Assembly (NCBI GenBank): GCA_018827845.1
Contig: JAHJXC010000063.1
Span: 1-5,999 of the forward strand
Source of the DNA: Patescibacteria group bacterium
GTDB taxonomy: Bacteria; Patescibacteriota; Minisyncoccia; UBA9983
Direction: 5' to 3'
DNA: 5,999 nt
A program made the position numbers and the translations under genes. Each line of letters opens with the position of its first letter. Positions within the stretch are counted from its first letter, which is position 1. The notes under the pieces are model-generated. The model worked only from the letters and a program-made list of their open reading frames with translations. It did not search any database and had not been told where the DNA came from. Positions 1-4,759 of this stretch are shown piece after piece.

Positions 1-71
1 AAAAAATAACCAAAACTACCTACGGAAAGAAAAAAGTCATTCCTTACTATGGCCTTAAAAATTTGACTTAA
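1..71 (+). CDS. 3' end of an unidentified gene (partial)
   Basis: One plus-strand frame is open from the window edge to a TAA at 69-71. It encodes roughly KITKTTYGKKKVIPYYGLKN followed by LT. The basic and aromatic composition and the hairpin terminator starting 3 nt after the stop (U-run at 105-109) suggest a real gene end. I do not recognise the family from 22 residues. The opposite strand is also open here in one frame but has no ATG start and lies beyond the terminator of the neighbouring minus-strand gene, so the plus-strand reading is preferred. Function unknown. Confidence 0.45.
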   Translation, partial: KITKTTYGKKKVIPYYGLKNLT

Positions 72-73
72 AT

Positions 74-109
74 AAAAACCCCTGGGCTTAAAAACCCGGG
101 GTTGTTTTT
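74..109. terminator. Bidirectional rho-independent terminator overlapping a stop codon
   Basis: The left arm AACCCC-T-GGG (77-86) pairs with the right arm CCC-GGGG-TT (95-103), with T83 bulged and an 8-nt loop (87-94). The arms are flanked by an A-run (74-78) and by GTTTTT (104-109), so each strand has a U-run after the hairpin. It can end both the plus-strand gene stopping at 71 and the minus-strand metallopeptidase gene. The stop codon of the metallopeptidase (88-90) lies inside the loop and its last codons form one arm. Confidence 0.8.
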
Positions 110-498
110 CTTCTATCCTGTTCTGCTCGGCGCACGCGCGCCTCATCCATTCCAAAATGATGGGCAATCTCATGCCAGACAGTATTTTTTACCATCTTTT
201 TAATATCATCTTCATCGCGGCCGTGCTCCTCAATCGGCTTCTGAAAAATAGTGATTTTGTCCGGCGGAGAGCTGTAATAAGATCCGCGCGAAGACTGCGG
301 AACCCCTTCATAAAGGCCGAACAAACTCCATCCTCGGCCAAGTTTTAATTTTTTCCTTTGTTCAGGAGAAGGTTCATTTTCTATGACAATGGCCACATTG
401 CTTAATTTCTTAAGAAATTTTTCCGGAATGTCCTTAATCCCGCTTGCCACAATTTGCTCAAACTTTTTCCTGTTCATAAATTTGTTATACATTACCAT
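88..498 (-). CDS. Zincin-like metallopeptidase family protein (HExxH)
   Basis: A small soluble protein of 136 aa matching the Zincin_1 / DUF1025 family of minimal metallopeptidase-like proteins. Three features are visible: an N-terminal helix region ending in FEQIV (residues 13-17); the family-typical NVAIVIENEPSPEQ (34-47); and a C-terminal zinc site HEIAHHFGMDEARV (109-122). In that site H109 and H113 are zinc ligands, E110 is the likely catalytic base, and D118 or E119 may be a third ligand. Physiological substrates of this family are not established, and proteolysis is inferred from the motif. There is no signal peptide or membrane segment, so it is probably cytoplasmic. Start choice is uncertain: ATGs lie at 498, 492 and 477, none has a Shine-Dalgarno sequence, and relatives usually begin near the third (MNRKKFEQ). 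The gene is alone in its transcription unit, divergent from the cold-shock gene, and its 3' end forms part of a terminator. Confidence 0.88.
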   Translation of the reverse strand: MVMYNKFMNRKKFEQIVASGIKDIPEKFLKKLSNVAIVIENEPSPEQRKKLKLGRGWSLFGLYEGVPQSSRGSYYSSPPDKITIFQKPIEEHGRDEDDIKKMVKNTVWHEIAHHFGMDEARVRRAEQDRRKTTPGF

Positions 499-511
499 AA
501 AAATATAATCT

Positions 512-539
512 TTGACAAATAATTAGGACATGATATACT
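512..539 (+). promoter_or_regulatory. Sigma70-type extended -10 promoter of the cold-shock gene
   Basis: A perfect -35 hexamer TTGACA (512-517) is followed by a 16-nt spacer and TATACT (534-539). The -10 is preceded by TG one base upstream (531-532), which makes an extended -10 element. Transcription should begin near 545-547, leaving an AT-rich leader of about 60 nt before the ATG at 607. The leader shows no strong hairpin and no Shine-Dalgarno sequence close to the start. This is the only clear promoter in the window. I could not find a convincing counterpart for the divergent minus-strand gene. Confidence 0.75.
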
Positions 540-606
540 CTAAATATACAGAAATAAGGTTGAGTTTCTATATATAATTACAAACAATTTATTTAACTTT
601 TTAAAC

Positions 607-807
607 ATGAAAGGCAAAATAGCCAGATTGACAGACAAGGGATTTGGATTCATCTCCCGCGAGGGGGAAGAGAAAGATTTATTCTTTCATTCCAATAATC
701 TTGTTGAGGGTTTGCAATTCACTGACCTTAAAGAAGGCGATGAAGTAACTTTTGAGGTGGAAAAAACCGAAAAAGGACCAGCTGCTATAAAAGTAGCCCG
801 TGCATAA
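607..807 (+). CDS. Cold-shock domain protein (CspA family)
   Basis: A 66-aa single cold-shock domain, a five-stranded OB-fold that binds single-stranded RNA or DNA and typically acts as an RNA chaperone. RNP1 is KGFGFI (residues 11-16) and RNP2 is DLFFHS (24-29). The tail GPAAIKVARA matches the usual final strand (xGPxAxxV). The KWFN segment of classic CspA is replaced by ARLTD, so the exposed Trp is absent. This Trp-less MKGKIARLTDKGFGFI type is, from memory, common in CPR bacteria. The ATG at 607 is the only possible start and fits the family N-terminus. The upstream sequence (TTTAACTTTTTAAAC) has no Shine-Dalgarno sequence, so initiation presumably relies on the unstructured AU-rich leader. 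The gene is monocistronic, between its own promoter at 512-539 and the terminator at 819-849. It could be constitutive rather than cold-induced, because the leader is much shorter than that of E. coli cspA. Confidence 0.95.
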   Translation: MKGKIARLTDKGFGFISREGEEKDLFFHSNNLVEGLQFTDLKEGDEVTFEVEKTEKGPAAIKVARA

Positions 808-818
808 CCGCAATTTAA

Positions 819-849
819 AAAAAACCCCGGCATCACGTCGGGGTTTTTT
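819..849. terminator. Strong bidirectional rho-independent terminator
   Basis: AAAAAACCCCG (819-829) pairs perfectly with CGGGGTTTTTT (839-849). A G-T and a C-G pair extend the stem inward, leaving the 5-nt loop ATCAC (832-836). A T-rich tail GTTTT follows on the plus strand, and the minus strand has an eight-T run before AAATT. It lies 11 nt after the cold-shock stop and 21 nt beyond the stop of the minus-strand L,D-transpeptidase gene, so it serves both convergent units. Confidence 0.93.
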
Positions 850-870
850 GTTTTATACTTTTTATTCATA

Positions 871-1383
871 CTAGTCAAGTATGACTCGGGTTGGTTTGTT
901 TTTTATACTGTCTATCAGAGTTAGAATATCCTCATTATAGAGCCGGTAACAGCCCCTACTTATTCTTTTGCCAATGGAATCTTTGTCATTAGTGCCGTGA
1001 ATCCTTATTGCCTGATTTACTTCAGGAGTTTCAAAAAGAACTATTATTTTTGCCATACCCATGGCATTCCTGGAATCTCCTGGTCCAATCATTTTCGGAA
1101 GTTCTATTTTCTTTTTTCTTAAATATGCTTTTCTTGTCAGTAATGTCGGAAACCAATAGGGATTTTTTTCGATTCTTACCACTTTGCCTTTTATTGGTAG
1201 GTTCTTGGGAGTAATTTTCGGCAAGGCCACGGGGAAACTCAGTAATTCTTGTCCTTCGCTGTCAAAAAGAAATAATTTAAATTCTGAAAAACTGATTTTT
1301 ATGAGATATTCTTCGGCAAAAACGAGTCCTGGCGTCAGTATTATTATCAGGATTATCATTAATAAAATTTTTAAAGATCTCAT
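871..1383 (-). CDS. Secreted L,D-transpeptidase (YkuD domain)
   Basis: A 170-aa exported protein. Residues 1-23 form a signal peptide (basic MRSLK, an Ile/Leu-rich core, then PGLVFA before EE), with probable cleavage after A23. The rest is a YkuD-type domain. NPYWFPT (74-80) and IGPGDSRNAMG (99-109) correspond to conserved family segments. The active site is HGT (129-131) ... SRGCYRL (142-148), with C145 the acyl-enzyme nucleophile and H129 its base 16 residues earlier. YkuD enzymes make 3-3 peptidoglycan cross-links or attach proteins to the wall. Which reaction applies here cannot be told. The usual SHGC reads SRGC; the His at this position is not essential across the family (E. coli members have SSGC), so activity is likely. 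There is no LysM or other wall-binding domain. It is the last gene of the minus-strand operon, 25 nt after aspS, with an unusually perfect Shine-Dalgarno sequence, and ends in TAG. Confidence 0.92.
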   Translation of the reverse strand: MRSLKILLMIILIIILTPGLVFAEEYLIKISFSEFKLFLFDSEGQELLSFPVALPKITPKNLPIKGKVVRIEKNPYWFPTLLTRKAYLRKKKIELPKMIGPGDSRNAMGMAKIIVLFETPEVNQAIRIHGTNDKDSIGKRISRGCYRLYNEDILTLIDSIKNKPTRVILD

Positions 1384-1388
1384 TCTCT

Positions 1389-1397
1389 ACCTCCTTT
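1389..1397 (-). promoter_or_regulatory. Near-perfect Shine-Dalgarno sequence of the L,D-transpeptidase gene
   Basis: On the minus strand, AAAGGAGGT lies 5 nt before the ATG at 1381-1383 and fully matches the anti-SD core. It fixes this start codon. It also stands out in the window, since no other gene here has a recognisable strong SD. It may allow high or independent translation of this last gene on a long polycistronic message. Confidence 0.9.
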
Positions 1398-1408
1398 CAA
1401 GTTTCTGT

Positions 1409-2818
1409 CTAATCAATATTATAGAGCATCTTTTTCTTGATTTCAATGCCAAGTTCTTTGAGTTGGTTTTTATCAATCTCGCTGGGCGCGTTCATCATTA
1501 AATCCCGGCCATCTCCGGTTTTGGGAAATGCAATGACCTCTCGGATATTTGGTTCGTTCTGAAGGATAGCCAGAAACCTGTCTAGGCCAAAGGCAATGCC
1601 TCCGTGCGGAGGGCCTCCATATTCATAGGCCTCAAGCATATGGCCAAATTTTTCTTGCGCTTCTTTTTTGCCTATGCCGATAATCTCAAAAACTTTTTCC
1701 TGAAGTTTTGGCTTGTTTATTCTTATGCTTCCGGATGCCAATTCCTCGCCGTTGCAAAAAATGTCATAGAGCCTGCCCGTCACCTTCAAAGGATCTTTAT
1801 CAAGCAACTCTAAATCTTCTTTTCTTGGAGAAGTGAACATATGGTGCATTGGCGCAATTCTTTTTTCTTTTTCATCGTATTGAAAAAGCGGAAAATCAAC
1901 CACCCATCCCAAAGCCAGTTCATTTTTGTCATTCTTATCTTTTCTTAAGTCCGGTTTGTCAGTGCCGTATTTCTCCATCGCTTCTTTGAAGGTCATCCTC
2001 GGCCAGGGAATTTGGCTGATCTTTTTTTCTGGAAATAATTCTTTAACTAATTTTGTAAACAAATCCTCGGCCAATTTGAGAATATCTTCCTGGTCAGCAA
2101 AACTCATTTCCAAATCAAGCTGAGTATGTTCTGGCTGGCGGTCTCCTCTGGTATCTTCGTCCCTGATGGCTTTGGCTATTTGGAAATATTTTTCCAGCCC
2201 TGCCACCATTAGTAATTGTTTGTATTGCTGTGGTGATTGGGGTAAGGCATAAAATTTTCCCGGTTGCAGTCTTGAAGGCACAATAAAATCCCTGGCGCCT
2301 TCGGGCGTAGATTTGGTTAAAAGCGGGGTTTCAACTTCAATAAAACCTTTTTCAGAAAGGTAATCTCTGATGAATTTTATAACCTGATGGCGTACTTTCA
2401 GATTTTTCTGCAGTCTTTCTCTGCGCAAATCAAGATAGCGGTATTTAAGCCGGATTTCCTCGTCCACCTCGTATCCGTCTGTGCCAATATCAAAAGGCGG
2501 AGTTTTTGCCTCGCTCAGAACTTTTGCATTTTTTACTTCTACTTCCACATCGCCCAGATATTGCTCTTTATTAACCATATTTTCCGGCCGTTTTTTGACT
2601 TCCCCTTCAATTTCAATTACCCACTCGGGCCTTATTTTTTCGCCAAGAGCGTGTGATTCCTTATTCTGCGGCAGAAAAACCATCTGGACTTTTTCTGATG
2701 CATCTCTTAAATCAATAAAAATAAGCTTGCCATGGTCCCGCCTCACATCAACCCAGCCGGCTAGTTTAACCGTCTCCCCCACCTTATTTTTAATGGTTTT
2801 TATATTTATTCTTTCCAT
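1409..2818 (-). CDS. aspS: Aspartyl-tRNA synthetase, bacterial-type, lacking the GAD domain
   Basis: Charges tRNA with aspartate (class IIb synthetase). The N-terminal OB-fold anticodon domain (about 1-105) contains GWVDVRRDHG and LIFIDLRD. The catalytic domain follows: motif 1 region GFIEVETPLLTKSTPEGARDF (158-178), motif 2 IRDEDTRGDRQPEHTQLD (218-235), MHHMFTSP (324-331), the substrate-binding D352/E359/R366, and motif 3 GIAFGLDR (407-414). Motif 2 is of bacterial, not archaeal, type. The length is 469 aa against about 590 for E. coli. Using E. coli numbering from memory, active-site residues are offset by +2 before position 292 and by -123 after 303. About 125 residues, the GAD insertion domain, are therefore missing, and GTDKPDLR runs almost directly into WVVDFPLF. 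H29 matches the nondiscriminating type. The adenine-stacking Phe is His (H231). It starts 13 nt after the upstream gene with only a weak purine tract as SD. All class II motifs are intact, so it is probably active. Confidence 0.97.
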   Translation of the reverse strand: MERINIKTIKNKVGETVKLAGWVDVRRDHGKLIFIDLRDASEKVQMVFLPQNKESHALGEKIRPEWVIEIEGEVKKRPENMVNKEQYLGDVEVEVKNAKVLSEAKTPPFDIGTDGYEVDEEIRLKYRYLDLRRERLQKNLKVRHQVIKFIRDYLSEKGFIEVETPLLTKSTPEGARDFIVPSRLQPGKFYALPQSPQQYKQLLMVAGLEKYFQIAKAIRDEDTRGDRQPEHTQLDLEMSFADQEDILKLAEDLFTKLVKELFPEKKISQIPWPRMTFKEAMEKYGTDKPDLRKDKNDKNELALGWVVDFPLFQYDEKEKRIAPMHHMFTSPRKEDLELLDKDPLKVTGRLYDIFCNGEELASGSIRINKPKLQEKVFEIIGIGKKEAQEKFGHMLEAYEYGGPPHGGIAFGLDRFLAILQNEPNIREVIAFPKTGDGRDLMMNAPSEIDKNQLKELGIEIKKKMLYNID

Positions 2819-2831
2819 ACTATTAATTATT

Positions 2832-3869
2832 CTATCTCTTTTTTAAGATTTTTACCACTCCCTTATTTGCATTGACTTCTACAAAATCGCCATTTCTCAA
2901 AATCTTTGTGGCATTTTTGGTACCAATAATGCAAGGTTTTTTCATTTCTCGAGCCACGATAGCTGCGTGACATGTAATACCGCCTTCATTAGTAACAAAG
3001 GCAGCCGCTTTTTTCATGGCAAAAATATAATCCGGAGTTGTCATAGCAGTAACCAGAATATCCCCATCTTTGACTCTAGACAATTGATATTCTTCAAAAA
3101 TCACTCTTACTCTTCCATTAGCTCTCCCTTTCATGGCAATATCACCATTTAAAATACGGTCTTTTTTTATTATTTCAGTCATTCTTTCTTTTTTAAAAAC
3201 CACCCCCTTCTTTTTCTTAAAATTCTTAAATGCTAAATCAGTATATATTTTATCTTCGAAATATATATAACCCTCTCTCCTTTTTAACAATTCTTTTTTC
3301 GGTGGAATATTTCTGTTTTTGATTTCTTCAAAAGTTAAAAAATATATAAATTCACTTAGGTCAGGCAATATTTGATTAGCTAATGCCAAAAGATTGTTGC
3401 CAGATAAATATTCTACTTTTTCTGTCTGTTTTCTTAAATTATAGGCATGCTGAGCGATGGTTCTTAATCTTTTTTGTTTGAGTAAATCACCTAAACTTAT
3501 CATAAGGCTGAGTTTTGGCCAAAAAGAGACATGTAAATTAAAAATCTTAGAAAAATCTTTGGGCTTTGCCTCATTTATAAGCCTTAATAGAATATCGCAT
3601 TCTTGTTTATATTCTTTTGCCAATAACTTAAAATGGTTAGGATTATTTCTAAAATAAGTTGTTAATAAGCTTTCGTCATTTTCATTATCGTCGATTTCAT
3701 AATATACATCTGTGCCTTTGTTTTTCTTATATACAAACAACGGATTATAATAATTAACATCATTGATTATCTTACCTAAACCATAACGTTCGCCACTATA
3801 CCAATATTGCGCTGTCATAAGAGGCATCGAGCGATTACAAAATCTTTCAAATTTTCTTTTGGTTTTCAT
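2832..3869 (-). CDS. PEP-utilizing enzyme: phosphohistidine domain with novel helical N-terminal region
   Basis: 345 aa. The C-terminal part, about residues 245-345, is a clear PEP-utilizer mobile (phospho-His) domain. It contains GRANGRVRVI (248-257), DGDILVTAMTTPDYIFAMKK (268-287), GGITCHAAIVARE (296-308) with phospho-acceptor H301, and PCIIGTKNAT (312-321). This is very like PEP synthase. The protein ends just after this domain, so the C-terminal TIM barrel that binds PEP or pyruvate is absent. Residues 1-245 are Lys-, Phe- and Tyr-rich and look mostly helical. They match no domain I can name, and presumably form the acceptor-substrate or docking part, as the central domain does in rifampin phosphotransferase. 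The ATG lies 2 nt after the stop of the ATP-grasp gene and has no SD, which indicates translational coupling. The product probably shuttles phosphate from the neighbouring ATP-grasp protein to an unknown acceptor. The phospho-His domain call is firm; the substrate is unknown. Confidence 0.88.
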   Translation of the reverse strand: MKTKRKFERFCNRSMPLMTAQYWYSGERYGLGKIINDVNYYNPLFVYKKNKGTDVYYEIDDNENDESLLTTYFRNNPNHFKLLAKEYKQECDILLRLINEAKPKDFSKIFNLHVSFWPKLSLMISLGDLLKQKRLRTIAQHAYNLRKQTEKVEYLSGNNLLALANQILPDLSEFIYFLTFEEIKNRNIPPKKELLKRREGYIYFEDKIYTDLAFKNFKKKKGVVFKKERMTEIIKKDRILNGDIAMKGRANGRVRVIFEEYQLSRVKDGDILVTAMTTPDYIFAMKKAAAFVTNEGGITCHAAIVAREMKKPCIIGTKNATKILRNGDFVEVNANKGVVKILKKR

Positions 3870-3871
3870 GT

Positions 3872-4759
3872 TTATAAAGTAGTAATGGGACGACTTTGTA
3901 GAATATAAAAATTATTATTTTCAATTGCCCATTCTATATCTTGTGGATATTTATAATGCTTTTCTATCTGATGACAAAGTTGAGCTAATTTCATAATTTG
4001 CCAACCCGTAAGTTTCTGGATAATCATATTTTTTTGTCTACTTATACTAATATCTACGATTGACCAATCCTTTTTATTTATAAAGTATCTATCAGGCGTA
4101 ATTTTGCCTCCTACAATCATCTCTCCTAAACCATTGCTAGCTTCAATTACCATCTGGTTTCTATCTTTTGTAACAGGATTAGCAGTAAAAGTAATACCTG
4201 ATATCTTCGATTGAACCATGCTTTGAATTACTACGGCCACAGAAATTTTGTCTTTATCCAATCTTTTTTCATGTCTATAAAAAACAGCTCTAGGAGTAAA
4301 AAGAGAAGCCCAGCATTTCTTTATAGCATTAAAGAGATTTTTATGATCAACGTTTAAATATGTCTCTAATTCTCCAGCCCACGAGGCAATACTTGAATCT
4401 TCAGCTGTTGCTGAAGAACGAACAGCCACTTTCTTTGTTTTAAGTTTTTTAAATTCTCTTAAAACATCTTTTTTTATTTCTTCAGTAATTTTAATACCTA
4501 ATATTAAATCTCGGATTTCTTTCGAGATTTTTCTGATAGAATTAATATTTTCGTAGTTTATTTTATTAAAAAATGCTTCTATTTCTATCCTATTATTTTC
4601 CAAAAGAAAATTAAAAGTATTACTGAAAATGACAAAAGCACTAGGTACTGGTATTTTATTATTTATCAATTCACCAAGTGAAGCGCCCTTCCCCCCAGCA
4701 ATACCTGTGTCTTTTTTAGAAATCTGATTAAGATTTCTAACGAAACGAACATCAAGCAT
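3872..4759 (-). CDS. PEP synthase-type ATP-grasp (PPDK_N) domain protein
   Basis: 295 aa, corresponding to only the N-terminal nucleotide-binding domain (PPDK_N / PEP-pyruvate-binding family) of PEP synthase. Landmarks are GGKGASLGEL (22-31), VRSSATAEDSS (113-123) with SWAGELETYLNV (126-137), SGITFTANPVTKDR (187-200), EASNGLGEMIVGG (206-218), and the closing DIEWAIENNNFYILQSRPIT (274-293). In the family this domain takes phosphate from ATP and puts it on the His of a swinging domain, here supplied by the next gene. PEP synthase and rifampin phosphotransferase carry both domains in one chain of about 800-870 aa. Here the break falls exactly at the natural domain end, SRPITTL-stop. The ATG overlaps the end of murG by 8 nt (ATGCTTGA), so translation is likely coupled to murG. 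The gene is AT-rich (about 22-35% GC on lines sampled by eye), lower than murG. The role is biochemical inference; the final acceptor is unknown. Confidence 0.9.
   Translation of the reverse strand: MLDVRFVRNLNQISKKDTGIAGGKGASLGELINNKIPVPSAFVIFSNTFNFLLENNRIEIEAFFNKINYENINSIRKISKEIRDLILGIKITEEIKKDVLREFKKLKTKKVAVRSSATAEDSSIASWAGELETYLNVDHKNLFNAIKKCWASLFTPRAVFYRHEKRLDKDKISVAVVIQSMVQSKISGITFTANPVTKDRNQMVIEASNGLGEMIVGGKITPDRYFINKKDWSIVDISISRQKNMIIQKLTGWQIMKLAQLCHQIEKHYKYPQDIEWAIENNNFYILQSRPITTL

Noticed and set aside
157..348. A plus-strand open frame antisense to the metallopeptidase gene.
   Set aside because: It has no start signal or recognisable family and is explained as the shadow of a conserved HExxH protein on the other strand.
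499..545. A minus-strand promoter for the metallopeptidase, with TATATT just upstream of its ATG giving a leaderless message.
   Set aside because: A TATATT is present about 5 nt before the ATG, but no acceptable -35 hexamer sits 16-18 nt upstream, and the region is so AT-rich that chance matches are expected.
540..606. A riboswitch or structured RNA in the cold-shock leader.
   Set aside because: Only a 4-bp GAAA/TTTC pairing and short AT repeats are seen. No conserved riboswitch core or stable hairpin is visible.
2481..2846. A 121-codon plus-strand open frame antisense to aspS.
   Set aside because: It lies opposite highly conserved AspRS coding sequence, has a biased Ser/Thr/Phe composition typical of a reverse-complement shadow, and has no SD.
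2832..3869. Calling the phospho-His gene ppsA or a rifampin phosphotransferase.
   Set aside because: It lacks the TIM barrel of PpsA and the large drug-binding central domain of rifampin phosphotransferase, so neither name is supported.
3869..3914. The ATP-grasp and phospho-His genes as one PEP-synthase-like gene broken by a frameshift.
   Set aside because: The phospho-His frame stays open upstream of its ATG only to about 3911, so a single indel could join them. But the first protein ends precisely at the normal domain end (QSRPITTL), the second starts with a plausible ATG 2 nt later, no classic slippery heptamer is visible, and both parts are intact. Two real genes are more likely. Raw reads over this junction would settle it.
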